Made by a program: the position numbers and the translations under genes. This document shows, one piece after another, positions 44,729 to 56,020 of a stretch of 64,000 bases of DNA (positions are counted from its first letter, which is position 1; each line of letters opens with the position of its first letter). The stretch is from Amaurobius ferox (taxonomy: Eukaryota > Arthropoda > Arachnida > Araneae > Amaurobiidae): contig OX578138.1 of assembly GCA_951213105.1 (NCBI GenBank), positions 65,775,037 to 65,839,036 on the forward strand, written 5' to 3'. The notes beneath the pieces were generated by a model. That model was not told where the DNA came from and did no database searches. It saw only the letters and a list, made by a program, of their open reading frames with translations.

Positions 44729-44891
44729 CGCGGGTCGCAAATTCGATCAAATAAAATTTTGCTTTTTTTTATAGGATTTTTTCACGGATTTCAATTATGC
44801 TCTTTCCGAGTACTTCCCGCATTTTTTGTGTTTTGCTCGAGAAATTTTCTTCTTTCAGCGGACGAAAATCCTTTCCCCCGTACACAATATG

Positions 44892-44961
44892 TCCACATCC
44901 TGTCTTCTATCCTTCGAGAGCAGCTGGCCAAACGAAAAGGCTGACCCCCAAAATAAATAAG
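44892..44961 (+). repeat. 70-bp exact duplicate of the inner right arm of the foldback element
   Basis: Identical at all 70 positions by eye to 44606-44675, from tccacatcctgtcttctatc to ccccaaaataaataag. It lies about 160 bp outside the foldback element at a site where R6 copy C has no such sequence. Confidence 0.85.
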
Positions 44962-45484
44962 GGTTACAAAATACAGGTTACAAAAATCCCAAAAATGTCG
45001 TGAAATTGGCCATATATGCCCCAAAACTGTCGCAAAATTTGAACAAAGCAACGAATTTTTTATCAGAGACATTCCTTTCTTACATCTGAAAATCTGTTTC
45101 TCCGCGATTGCGAAAACGGCATTCGCATACTGCGATTCCCACAGTTTCTGAGGAGAGATGACCAATGAATATCTTTTTGCCATTTTTACAATATATTTGC
45201 ATCGACTGAATTTTTTTATAATTATTTCGTTTAATATACAAAGAATAAAAACCAAACCATTTTTCTACCGTATTATTAATAAAATGAAGCGTTATTTTGC
45301 AACAGCATCACGAAAATCTGCATTTGTAAGGATCCTCGGCATACCTCATTTAATTTGAAAAATATTTCCCACTTTTCCAATCTGTTTGCATCGACTACAG
45401 TGTTTGTAATTGTTTCACGTTTTATACACAGAAAAATTATTTTACAAACATATTATGTATGAAATAAAGGGCTATTTTGAAAAC

Positions 45485-45614
45485 AAAAAGATAAAAGTCT
45501 ACACTTTTCAAACAAAATGGCTAAAATCATATGACTGGCTTGAGATTCAACAAAAGGACGATGCAACCCTTATGTTCTGCAAGTTTTGTAAAAAATACAA
45601 TAAAAAGAATCCAT
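45485..45614 (+). pseudogene. Zinc-finger coding fragment of the hAT element
   Basis: The plus-strand frame reads FQTKWLKSYDWLEIQ and then LMFCKFCKKYNKKNP up to the Merlin insertion point. The aromatic Trp-Leu-Lys motif followed by CxxC resembles the N-terminal zinc finger (TTF/BED-like) of hAT transposases and hAT-derived genes. The frame continues on the far side of the Merlin element (46813 onward) for a dozen codons before a stop. The rest of the transposase is absent. Confidence 0.5.
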
Positions 45615-46804
45615 GGTACTTATGTATTATCGCAACCATATTGGCGTCATTATATAAGACCGACGGAATACGCTGACGGAAGAAAAATAAGTAATTTTTA
45701 TCTGTATAATTCTTACCTTTATTTGACGATAAATCAATTACGTTTTGGTGGAAAATATTGCGAAATGGTTTTTAGAATAGAATCAAAACAATTTTTTTTA
45801 TCCTTTTCTTGGTCTTGTCGCCATATGAATTCTGCCAAGTAAGACTCAAGATGGTGTCTTGCTGTACCCCGTTGTCTCTTGTTCCTCCATTTCGCGGAAC
45901 CCCACATTCTTTCGATTGTTTGGATATGCACACCTGTTTCGGGGTCGACAAAATTTTATTTGTGATTTACTTTTAAATGATTAAATCCAGCGATTGCCAA
46001 TTGATCAGTCTGATACGCTCTCCAACTGTCAGAATAAAGTGTACTCCCTTCCTCAATGTTTTCGACAATTTTCTGGAAAAGCGTGGCTGCAGTTCTATCA
46101 GGAACGGTTGTTAAAAATGCTTGTTTGGTCTCTTGACAAATGCCACCAAAAATCCATTGCTGTGGCAAAATTCGACCCGAATTATTTTTCCTTTTCGTGA
46201 ACAAGCTTTCATCTATTTCCACAATGCGACCAGTTCCACCTATTTTCGTTCTTTCTTTGCTTTCTATGGGGAGAACACAAATCTCTCTCATATAATTATT
46301 CCAGTCTATGACTGTTTTGTCAGCTAAATTAAGTTCTTCATCGCAAAATTTGATTGTTGTTAATTCTTTGCACCAGCAATACATGAATCTTACTGCTGTT
46401 AATAATGGGATACGGCTTCCCTCAAACCAATTACCACTTCTTATTCCCGCGTATTGATTACAGGTTGCAACGTTGCACTTCCAAAAAATCTGTTTTCCAA
46501 AATAAAGCTTCATCGGGTGAGAGTTGGTACATTTCCTAACGTCTGGTAAAATGTTATATTTCTGTAAAAGTGTAACGGCATCTTTTTCAGAATTCGGTAA
46601 ATCCCAGATTTCGCATTTTAGTATTCGAGCTTGCCATCTTCAACGAATGGTTAGGCTGACAAAAGTGGCAAGCGGGGAAATTTGAAAAGAAGCACATGGT
46701 TGCCAATTCAGCACCTTAGATGCGTGCGACATTGGGGTTGCCGAGGTTGCCAATTTGGCAAGTTATCCCGGGGGTTGGCATGGTTGCGATAATACGTAAG
46801 TACC
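45615..46804 (-). mobile_element. Complete Merlin DNA transposon with 8-bp TSD
   Basis: Terminal inverted repeats of 25 bp (ggtacttatgtattatcgca... and ggtacttacgtattatcgca..., one mismatch) bound a 1190-bp element. A perfect 8-bp duplication, gaatccat, flanks it at 45607-45614 and 46805-46812, as expected for Merlin. It encodes one transposase on the minus strand, 45734-46639, broken by a single nonsense codon. It is inserted in the zinc-finger fragment of the hAT element. Confidence 0.93.
45734..46639 (-). pseudogene. Merlin transposase (IS1016/ISXO2-like DDE), one in-frame stop
   Basis: The open frame starts after a TGA at 46642; no early Met is evident, so the start is uncertain (46513 is the first Met). 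An N-terminal Cys-containing region with SGNWFEGSRIPL is followed by the three acidic residues of the catalytic core: Asp in RIVEIDESLFTKRKN, Asp in STLYSDSWRAYQTD, and Glu in TIERMWGSAKWRNKR. WIFGGICQETKQAF and FLTTVPDRTAATL lie between. A TAA at 45958-45956, just after NHLKVNHK, interrupts the frame, which then continues in the same phase with NFVDPETGVHIQTIER to 45734. Total length of about 300 residues is normal for the family. One base change may have killed it recently. Confidence 0.9.
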
Positions 46805-47417
46805 GAATCCATTTTCAAACATAAAGTCAAAATTATTACCTAATTGTATTTGCCTAGTGAAATAGTTTTCGTCGATATTCATCAAAAATCGTTAGTTTTT
46901 AATTGCTATTGCTGCATGAAAATTGATCATAAAATGATTTTAAAAATCAAAATATAAAGTAAATACAGTCTGCCCTCGACTTTTGCAGTTTACAGACAAA
47001 AAAATCATAAATTTGCATGTGAGTCATTTTACATAAAATAACCCATGTAGATGCTTTTATGTCAGCAAATAAAATCATAACGTAAGCATGGGGAAGTCAG
47101 GAATTTGAGTATTTTTGCTAACAAGTAGGGGGGAGGGGGTGGTATGAAATTACCAAATACTTAAACGACTCCTAATTAATTTTTTAAAAGAATGTTAAAA
47201 GAAAGACTGTTAGTTTTAAGAATTCAAAAATTTAAATATCGAAGAATGTGAGGTATAGTTAATGTTTTCTTTTCTATTTCTTTCTAAATTAGTATGGTAA
47301 AAAAAAAATGAAATTTTAAGTTTCTCTCCTTATGACAGAAAATCTCTCCCAAAATTTTCTGGAAGGAGAAAAATTCTCTCCCTCTTTTCCTGACTTAGTG
47401 GGAACCCTGATCTCTTT

Positions 47418-48944
47418 CATGTAGTATGCACAGAATCCGATAGCCTTATACCTGGCTTTCAGTGTATCTTTTAGGCGAGTGAAGTATTTCTATATTTTAT
47501 CGTTTTACTACACATCGTTCTGTTTCAGGATGAAAAGTAGTTGAAAAAAAAAATCATTTTCTCAATGAATAATAATAAAAAAAAAATCTGTTTATCTGTT
47601 CTCAAATATCAGTTTTTCGTTAGTATCGGGAAAATATTGATATATTGGTGAAATCGGATATCGGAACACCCCTAATTTAAAGGTATGATCCAAAGTCACG
47701 ACCGGTTTATCATTTTGTTCCGGTTTGAAATTTGTCTTTTTGAATAAGATTTTAATGGGAAAGAACAATCCTTTAGCTAAGGGATCGTGATATTACATTG
47801 ATTGTAATTAAAACAGCTGCAGAACCAGAATGTAGTACTTGAAGTCTGTTATAAACGTAAAGGTTATAGACATTTGAAGTGATGATTGCTAATAAATTTG
47901 TCTTCCAATTGCGACACATTGAAAATCAAAATAATGAAAATAAACTAAAGATTCAAATTTTAAAGAATTTCAGGAATCAAAAATTTTAATATAGAATATC
48001 AACCGAGTTATGATGTATTTTTCGTCTAACATGTGGTGTGTGTTTGTGACGTGCGTGAATCATGAATAATGTGCGGTCTGAAGAATGAAGTAGAATTGTT
48101 GAATCTATTAGGTCTAATGCAAGTGTGATGTTAAATCTAATGCTCTGAAATAAACATAGATATAGAATATTCAAACTTTTATGAAAAATTAAACTACAAG
48201 CATTCTGCTAAACAGTTCATGTTGGCAACAAGTGTACGAATGGTTTAAACTAAATTATTAATGTCTTATATCAGGTTTCAATTTTGTTTTCCTGTACTCA
48301 ATAAATAATTTTGTATATTTATTTTATTTTGTTCCGGTTTGGAAAACAATTTATATGGTAAGCCTACCTGGGATGCTTTTAAAACTTGTCAACATTAATT
48401 TTTTGTGCTGCATTTTGCTCTTAATGAAGTTATTTTATCTGTATTAGCAACATTTTGAGATGTAAATAAAATCCAGAAATAGGTTTTAGCAATGTTTAAT
48501 AGATGGCGGTACTTATAAAAATTTTCGCTGTATTGGAATATAAGATAGGGCAAAAATTTGACTCTTAAATTCGTAATTTCACAATTTGAATTAAAAAAAG
48601 AAATCTCTAAAAAGAGGTGTTGACTTTCGGGAGTTGAGGAATCTCTGTACCACATTTCACGGCTGTTCATTGCTTAGATTTTTCACTACAGATGACGCAG
48701 ACAGATATCTTTTATTATTATAGATTAAGAGTTGTTTATTCAAAGAATAAATATTTGCACGAAAAGAATTTATTTAAAGCTGTGTATGAATTGTCAAATT
48801 GAATTACATTAAAATTGTATTAGCTTTTTATGTATGAATTGTCCTATGAAGACGTAGAAAATTTTATTTAATAAAATGCTATGTTATTAAGTATTTCAGT
48901 TAAATTTCCTTTTTTTTTTATTAATATATATTTTTCTTTTCCAG
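47418..48944. other. Anonymous sequence upstream of the first coding exon
   Basis: AT-rich DNA without recognised genes. It contains, just before 48945, a pyrimidine-rich tract and the acceptor AG of the host gene, so at least the last part is intron. Confidence 0.4.
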
Positions 48945-49124
48945 TTATTTTGTAAATACCCTATTTTGTATATAGTACTGTACATGATGAGTTCCGCCAC
49001 TTCACAGAGAGCAGGAAGAGCACCGAAAGATAAAAATAAAAGTTCCCAGCCGAGTCATACGACAGCAAAAGCAGCTCCTTCAGAAGGATCAAAAGCATCT
49101 GATGGAATAGTGTCAAAGATACAG
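48945..49124 (+). CDS. UBAP2L/lingerer homologue, first coding exon
   Basis: The exon starts after the acceptor tttttcttttccag and holds about 39 bases of 5' UTR before the ATG at 48984 (a second ATG follows directly). It encodes 47 residues, MMSSATSQRAGRAPKDKNK then a Ser/Thr/Ala-rich, probably disordered stretch ending SKIQ, and stops at the donor CAG|gtataa with phase 0. On its own it is not diagnostic; the assignment comes from the UBA exons that follow in phase. The acceptor in front of the UTR implies an upstream non-coding exon. Members of this family bind ubiquitin and RNA-protein granules and act in translation and growth control. Confidence 0.8.
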
Positions 49125-50006
49125 GTATAAATTATTAAAATTTAGATTCCCTGGCTTGTCATAAAATATTTGTGCATTTTCTATTTCTCTTTGGTTTTGA
49201 CATATAGTCATACTATTAAATTATGGTGTTTGATTTCAGAGTTATGTACATTTTGCATATGCTATCCCTTTTACAACACACTACTTACATGTGTTTTATC
49301 AGATTATTTTCCAAGATGATTCATTTCACATATCTTTTTGTGCAGTTGTTGATATTAATTAAACAAGGTACTTGTGGTACTTAAAAACTGCTTTTTTAAT
49401 TCTTAATTTCTATTTCTAAGAACATTAAAGCTTCTTAAATTTGTATTAAAGTACTTAAAATGTGTTTAATTTTTAGTGATATAACACGAAGTACAGTTTC
49501 GAAATTTCAATAAAAGAAGAAAAAATTGTTCAAAATACGTTCAAGAGCAAGCAGGTCATGATTTCATTTTTTAAATTCCGTAGTAAAGTTTGCTAGCGTT
49601 GGAAAATGCTAGTAGCAAAAATATTTTTACTATTAAGAGAAAGTAAATAATTTGACATCATGACACTACCACAGCCAATATGAACTGCTAGACAGTGAAA
49701 GTTAATTAAAAACGGGATTTGTTAGGTCAAGCATTTTTATGGTGGTTTATCTCCACTTTCTATTAGTGTATGGTTATAAAATGAACTTTTAATTTTCTTG
49801 ATCATCTAAACTTCACTTGCCATGGATTATATATTATATTATATTAATTTTTCATATCGATAGTTTTTAATTTTAAACATTTGATTTATATAATTAAGTA
49901 TCCATAAACTATTTAAAAAAATTAAATATTTGAAAATGAAATTACTTTTTAAATAATTTTTTTTTGGAGTCTGAATTGACTCTGACTCTACACCAAATTG
50001 CTAAAG

Positions 50007-52701
50007 TAGAGATGCAGATTCGCAGTGGCCAGGTCGCCAGTGGCGGCCAAAATTATTACAGTAAGTCGTCGCCATTTCTGGCGACCAAAATTCTTTCAGT
50101 CTTATGGCGCTAAATCGGGTCGATTGCCTCATGGACCTCAAATGGTGGTCAATTGCTTCATTGTTGATAATCACTGTTAATCGCGAATCGGTCACATTGA
50201 AGGTCTGTCTGATAACCAAAATTTCTTAGAAATCCTTTCAGTCCCACGGCATCGGCAGCCGATAGATTGGGCAGATTGCCTCCGGGATCGCTTCATTGTT
50301 GCGAACTTCTATTTCATAGTAGCTATGCATGAATCGCAGTCAATCGTGATTTGGTCACACTAAGGTACTACGTGTACCTAATTAGCGAAATATTTTAGAG
50401 AAAAGTATAAACGTGTCTCCCTGCATGTACGGGTCGCAAATTCGATCGAATAAAATTTTCATTTTTACACGATTCTTCCGCGTATTCGCAATTATGTTCT
50501 TTATGGGTACCTTTCCCGCATTTTTCTTTTTTTACCAGAGGAATTATCTTCTTCCCGCGGGCGAAAATCCTTTCCTCAGTTCACAGGATGTCTACAAGTT
50601 ACAAAAATCTCGTAAATGTCATGAAATTGGTCATAAATGTTCCAAAAGTGCTGCGAAATTTGATCAGTTTTCACTGCCTTACATTTGAAAATCTGTTTCT
50701 CCGTGATTACAAAATTGGGGCTTGCATACGGCGATTCCCACTGTGCCTGTAGAGCGATAACCAATGATTATCTTTTTGCCACTTTTACAATCTATTTGCA
50801 CCGACTGAAATTTATATAATTTTGTTTTATATACAAAAAAAAAAAAAAACTTTTTCTACCATATTAATAAAATGAAAGGCTATTTATTTTACAGCAACAT
50901 CTGGAAAATCTGCATTTGCACGTGATCCTTGGCATACCTAATTTAATTTGAATAATATTTCCCACTTTTGCAACCTGTTTGCAACAACTACAATATTTGT
51001 AATTGTTTCGCATTTTATAGAGTAAAACTATTTTCCAAGCGTATTATTTATGAAATTAAAGGCTATTTTGAAGCAGCATCGTGAAAAACTTCATTTGTAG
51101 GCAATTCACGGTATATTTCGTTTAATTTGGGAAATATTTTCCACTTTTATAATCTGTTTGCATCGCCTACAATTTTTGTAATTATTTTGTGTTTTATACA
51201 GAAAAACTATTTTTCAAACATCTTATTAATAAAATAAAGGACTATTTTGCAGCAGAATCACGAAAAACTGCATTTGTACGTGATTCTCCGCATTTATTGT
51301 TTAATTATGAAATTGTTTTTCCACTTATGCAATTTATTTGCATTAACTAATTAATATTCACAAAAGTATTCACTTTGTAGTGTGATTCACTCTTCTATGT
51401 CTGTGTATTTGAGCATTTCATAAATCAACATACTTGAGATCACTGTACATGATATATTATAGATTTTCTTTATGCTATTATTAATTTGCATCATGTATTA
51501 TGAAATAATTTTGTTTTAAATTTAAAAAATTCAACTGAAATTTAAATAAATCTCTCAGTCTGTTAACAAAACTCATTTCATTGTAAGAAAATTTGTTTCT
51601 CTTTTGGGTTTTTTACCGAAAGAAATGTCACTATTTCAACTGTTCTTAATTGTTCTGTCATTATTTCAACTGCTGCTGTTGAGGTGCCCTGCTAAAATAA
51701 TCCTTTCCCATATATCTTAATCTTCTAATTATTCTACTTTAGAGTATCTGACTGAATTATATTTTTGTTTTTATAGTTTGTTTAGAAGAGATAACATTCT
51801 TTTTGTACATTCTAAGCTTCATACATTTTGAGTTTAAAGGCAGAATTAATTAAATTAAATTTTTAATTATTTTCAGAATCAAATCGAATTCAAACCAATG
51901 GAAATTTCAGTTGAAAAATACTAATCTCTTAGCATCCTTGTTTATTTCTTGAAACAAAAAATCAATTTTTTCTAATATTTTTAGGATTATTGTGTCAAAG
52001 AAATTTTTTATAAATCCTCTTATTCATCAATTCATAACTTAAGAATTTTGTTATGTTTTATGTATTTCTCACACATGGCAACCCTATCAAATCTTTATTT
52101 GTAATTAGTAATATTTTTATGTTGTCTGTAACTTTTTAAGTATTTTTTTTAATATTTTCAGCCTTCATTTTAAAAACATACTAGATTTTATAACTGCTGT
52201 TTTATGGCTAGAGAATGAAATTAAATAAATTGAATGAATTTAAATCAAATTTCGTAATTTGAATTTATTGCTTTCTTTTGTGTTACCTTTTCTCTAAATA
52301 GGGTGTCTTTAGCCTACTACTGTCCACAAAACATAATATAAAAGTATATACCTACATAATTTTAAGTATTTTCAATCCATGATATTTGATTTTGGACACC
52401 TGTCGTTGTTAAAAAATTTTTGGCCACTAACTTTTTGTGGCTGGCCACTAAAAATTTTGTTCTTAGTGGCCAGTGGCCACTATTAAAAAATCTGAAGCTG
52501 AATCTTTATGCTAAAGCTGAGCTAAAGATAAAATGTTCTTGTGATTATGGTATACAATTTTTTATTCTGATCATGATTAGAATTGGAAGATCTAAGCCTA
52601 TTGGAACTCATGCTATGATGGTTAATATTAAAATTTTTGAATGGGTTATTATGCAGGTAAAAATGCTATGCGACCTGGTGCCTTAGGTTTGTCCATCTCT
52701 G
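50007..52701 (+). mobile_element. Repeat 'R6', copy C, in intron 1 of the UBAP2L homologue
   Basis: The left end tagagatgcagattcgcagt...ccaggtcgcc and the reversed right end cagagatggacaaacctaag...ccaggtcgca look like diverged terminal inverted repeats. Between them are the shared 5' part (to about 50580) and about four to five 165-bp tandem units (50680-51345), then unique sequence rich in GTGGCCA words near 52400-52500. No clean target-site duplication was found, so the right boundary is less sure than the left. A hAT-type non-autonomous element would fit. Confidence 0.5.
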
Positions 52702-52756
52702 ACTAATTATGTATTATATGTAACTTTATTTATCAATATATTTTTTTTATTTGCAG

Positions 52757-52843
52757 CCAACTGCGGAACAGCTGAGAATAGCACAGATAGTAAATGATGC
52801 CAATAAGTCTGACTATCCAGATCTGAAAGACAAAGTTGAGAAG
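52757..52843 (+). CDS. UBAP2L/lingerer homologue, coding exon 2 (start of UBA region)
   Basis: Flanked by acceptor ttatttgcag and donor aag|gtgagt, 87 bases, phase 0 at both ends. It encodes PTAEQLRIAQIVNDANKSDY followed by PDLKDKVEK. This is the conserved block immediately before and at the start of the UBA domain in UBAP2, UBAP2L and insect lingerer (TAEQ-R-AQ pattern). The intron before it is 3.6 kb because of the R6 insertion. Confidence 0.92.
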
Positions 52844-53458
52844 GTGAGTTGTAATTTAGTTTCCCTTTAGAGTATCATAGTCACTGTTCCCAGGGCCAAA
52901 AGCTCCTTGATTCCTTTAGCATTATAAATTTGGTTGCTCCTCTCCATATTTTAACCAAATTTTAAGAAAATATTGGTAGAATTTTAATATGTTAATGTAA
53001 TTTAAAATCCAAAAGAATAAATTTTTCATTGATGTTTAATCCATTTAAACCTTGATTTAGTATTTAAAATAATAAAAATTTCCTGGTTGTAACTTTTTGT
53101 GTTGGGAGGAATCCTGGGAACTTTTTTAATTATTAGTATATAAATTTTTAATCAGTCTTTTACATTTGTAACGATTGTTCTAGCTTTTAAGATCACATGC
53201 AGCTATTAGATAGAAAGCTGTATGCTGCTAAGTAAAATCTGTGTTTGTTAAGTTTTATTAGTATTCTTTAGTTCCATAAAAGTTCTAAACATATTTTAGG
53301 ACCTGGAGATAATCTTGTTTTTTAAATGTTTTAATTAATTTGTAATATTTTCACAAATTTTAAAGGATGGGAGAATTTCTCGTTTTTAAGTACTAGTGAG
53401 AAAAATAATAGTAGTCCTTGCTAAATACTTAAAAGGTTTCATCTTTTTTTATCTTTAG

Positions 53459-53569
53459 ATTATTGAAATAACTGGATTGACAACTGATGCTGCTCTCGTA
53501 GCACTCCACGATTGTGATAATGATACAGATCGAGCTGCTATAATGCTCTTAGAAGGAAATCAAGATGAG
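53459..53569 (+). CDS. UBAP2L/lingerer homologue, coding exon 3 (UBA domain)
   Basis: Flanked by acceptor tttatctttag and donor gag|gtcttt, 111 bases, phase 0. It encodes IIEITGLTTDAALVALHDCD and then NDTDRAAIMLLEGNQDE. The ALHDC-ND--RA---LLEGN pattern is the hallmark UBA domain of the UBAP2/lingerer family, which binds ubiquitin. With exons 1 and 2 it gives the first 113 residues; the RGG-like and C-terminal regions of these roughly 1000-residue proteins must lie beyond this window, since no later exon was found up to 64000. Confidence 0.93.
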
Positions 53570-54132
53570 GTCTTTCTTTCTTTTTTTTTCTTTCTTTTTT
53601 TTTTGTATATAAGTCTTACATATGCTTTGTGCCATGTGATTAAAAATGAAATTCAGTTTGTATTAATGTTCTTTTACTTAATCAAAGAAATGGACCATTC
53701 AAGCTTTGATTCATAAACTTTCAGTGTAGACAAATGATTTATTGAATGAACTGTTTTTCCCAATTTTTTAACATTGCTCTATTTACATAGTTCAACTTAT
53801 TCAAAACACAATATCATACTTTCACTAAAGAGTCCCACAGTATTTATGCATAAAAGAGATGCTGCAAATCCATCATAACTATTTTGTTCACCATTACTAT
53901 TTTGCTGCAGAACATTATTTAACCAATTTAAAGTAATTGATGAAAATTAAAATCTCAATAAAAATTATGTTCAAGGGAAGAAAAGTCATAACTCCCCCCC
54001 CCCCCTTAAAAATGTGTGCGCATTTTCAATAGAAACAATAATTTTTCAATGAATGTTATTGATTCGCAAGTAATAGCTTATATATTTATCATTTTGTGTT
54101 TCCTCCAGAATCAAATTTGAGCAGGGCAATGT
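53570..54132 (+). other. Intron sequence of the UBAP2L homologue
   Basis: Follows the exon 3 donor. It contains a T-rich stretch and a poly-C run at about 53993-54005, without a recognised exon. Confidence 0.5.
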
Positions 54133-54730
54133 TAACAAGAAAGATCAATCATGCATAACGCATTGATTATGAAACACTTACCAACTGAAATGCAATGTGA
54201 TTTAAACATCTCTAAAATGCGATACCTTCCTTGGTAATATTTTAAAAATTATCACAATACTACATTAAATTATTATATTTGAAAACTTAAAACTTCATCG
54301 AAAACAATGAACTTCATTCAAATGACGGCATTGAAATATAAATTGCCTGGTTTAAACATCTCTAAAATGCGATACATTCCTCGGTAATATTTTTAAAATT
54401 ATCATAATACTACAATAATTTATTATGTTTGAAAACTTCATCGAAAACAAATGAAATATATTCAAATGATGTTATCGAAATATAACACGCCTGGCTCTCT
54501 CTATAAAAGCAGCATTTCATTCATACACATTTTTCCATTCATTTCATTCATCACAATACTATAATAATTTATTTTATTTAAAAACTTAAGACCATGGAGG
54601 TACAAGTAATTAAACTCTATGCTTAAAAAACTTCATCGAAAAATTCTCTCTGTAAAATCAATAGATATTTCATTCATATCAGCTATATTGCAGACTCCAT
54701 GAGCTAAATTGCGTTAAAGAAATGCAGAAA
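54133..54730 (-). mobile_element. Partial copy of element R2 in the intron
   Basis: Starts acaagaaagatcaatcatgc and follows 11700-12300 closely, including both copies of 'taaaatgcgatac(a)ttcc' and 'aaagcagcatttcattcat'. It stops after 'gactccatgagctaaat', about half way through the element. Confidence 0.75.
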
Positions 54731-55204
54731 AGTTAAAGAAATTCATATTTGTAGAATTGTAAATTTTGAAGTCATAAGTTGTAGTGTGCATTCTAAATAA
54801 TTTATGATAAAATTATTTTTATTACAAGCGAGTTTTACAAGTGATAATCCCCATCTCCGCTGAAAAATCTTATATATGCTACCTGTCATGTGGAGTTCAA
54901 TATTAGAAAAGGTTATTTTATTGATTATAATAGTATTTACATTTTAATGCCATGGACAAACCTATGGGGGAGTACATAAGGACTCGTAACTACCCTGATG
55001 AATCTAACTTTCTAAATTTTGAAATAATATTTTTAATATAGGAAGTAAATTTGGATTTTTCAAAAAATTTGAATGGATGAAAAAGGCTGCTTCATTAGTA
55101 TTATTGTAAGAGAATGCCATCTGTATGCAAATTACCTGGAGTACGGCTTTACTCGACTTTCTCATACATACCAGAACCCATTTTAAGTAGCTTGCGATTT
55201 CTTT

Positions 55205-56020
55205 TTTTATTGCAAATTTTAAAAGTGCAATAGTTGCTAAATTTGTTGCCAAGTGGAATGGTTGTACTGACAGACTACCTAAACATCATTACAGTGTTAT
55301 TTCCTAACAAAACATAATTAATTTCATTAATTTAGCATCATTTTAACAATTTGATGACATATTTATCGATTAGGTGACATTGATCTGATCAATTAGGTGA
55401 CATTTTAAAAAGTTGCCACCAAGTGGGACTATTAGATTGAAAAATGCTACTTAAACATCATTACAGTACTATTTTCTAACAAAATACAATTAATTTTATT
55501 GAGTCATGTTTATCGATTTGGTGATATTTCCGTCAATTTGATAACATTTAAAGATACAGACAAATTGGTGATATCTCACAAAGTGTTATGAATGGAGAAA
55601 TGGGTTAAGATTTTAATTTAATAATTCCCACAAAGTGACAGGGATTATTAAGGAAATTGAACTAATTTTGTGAAATATTGGATTTTCATCAATTAGGTGT
55701 CAATTTGGCACGATATTTTTGTTTATTTGACAAGATTTTGATCATTTTGATTTAAAAAAAGTCATCAAATTTGCTGCCAAGTCGAACGGTAGGACTGACA
55801 GGCAAACGCTACCAAAACATTACAGTACTATCTCCTAACAAAACACATTTAATTGATTTTTCATCATTTTTCTCATTTGAGCAAAATTTTCATCAATTTT
55901 GCAACATTCAAAAAGTTGCCAAGTTCAAAATATCTTGTCAAATATTTCACTAAGCATTACAGAGACTGAAGGATGGAGAAATGGGTTATTCTTACAGTAA
56001 ATTTTAAGTAGTTTGTACTT
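55205..56020. repeat. Tandem block of the 'gccaagtgggact' sub-repeat
   Basis: Three or more units of 180-300 bp, starting near 55246, 55424 and 55764. They share 'catcattacagt', 'cctaacaaaacacaatta'-type words and 'caatttggtgacat'-type words. They are related to the 210-bp sub-repeats inside the 2.3-kb units at the left end of the window. Confidence 0.6.

Larger units (their letters stand above)
43838..45480 (+). repeat. Repeat 'R6', copy B, nested in the hAT element
   Basis: The segment begins tagagatgcagattcgcggt, as does copy C at 50007, and the two run parallel through 'gtggccaggtcgcca', 'tgaatcgcagtcaatcg', 'gggtcgcaaattcgatc' and the 165-bp tandem units to about 45480. Flanking sequences differ, so both start at a true left end. 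A 554-bp foldback element and a 70-bp duplicate interrupt copy B only. Confidence 0.65.
43690..47409 (+). mobile_element. hAT transposon with 8-bp target-site duplication, host to nested insertions
   Basis: The left end reads CAGGGGTCCCATTTC and the right end, reversed, CAGGGTTCCCACTAA, giving a short terminal inverted repeat of the hAT CAGGG type. It is flanked by a perfect 8-bp duplication, atctcttt, at 43682-43689 and 47410-47417, the size hAT transposases make. Removing the internal R6 repeat (43838 to about 45480, itself holding a 554-bp foldback) and the Merlin element (45615-46804) leaves roughly 0.9 kb. The outer element is therefore an internally deleted copy that keeps a zinc-finger coding piece. 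A plus-strand frame at 43169-43585 to its left is unrecognised. Confidence 0.8.
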
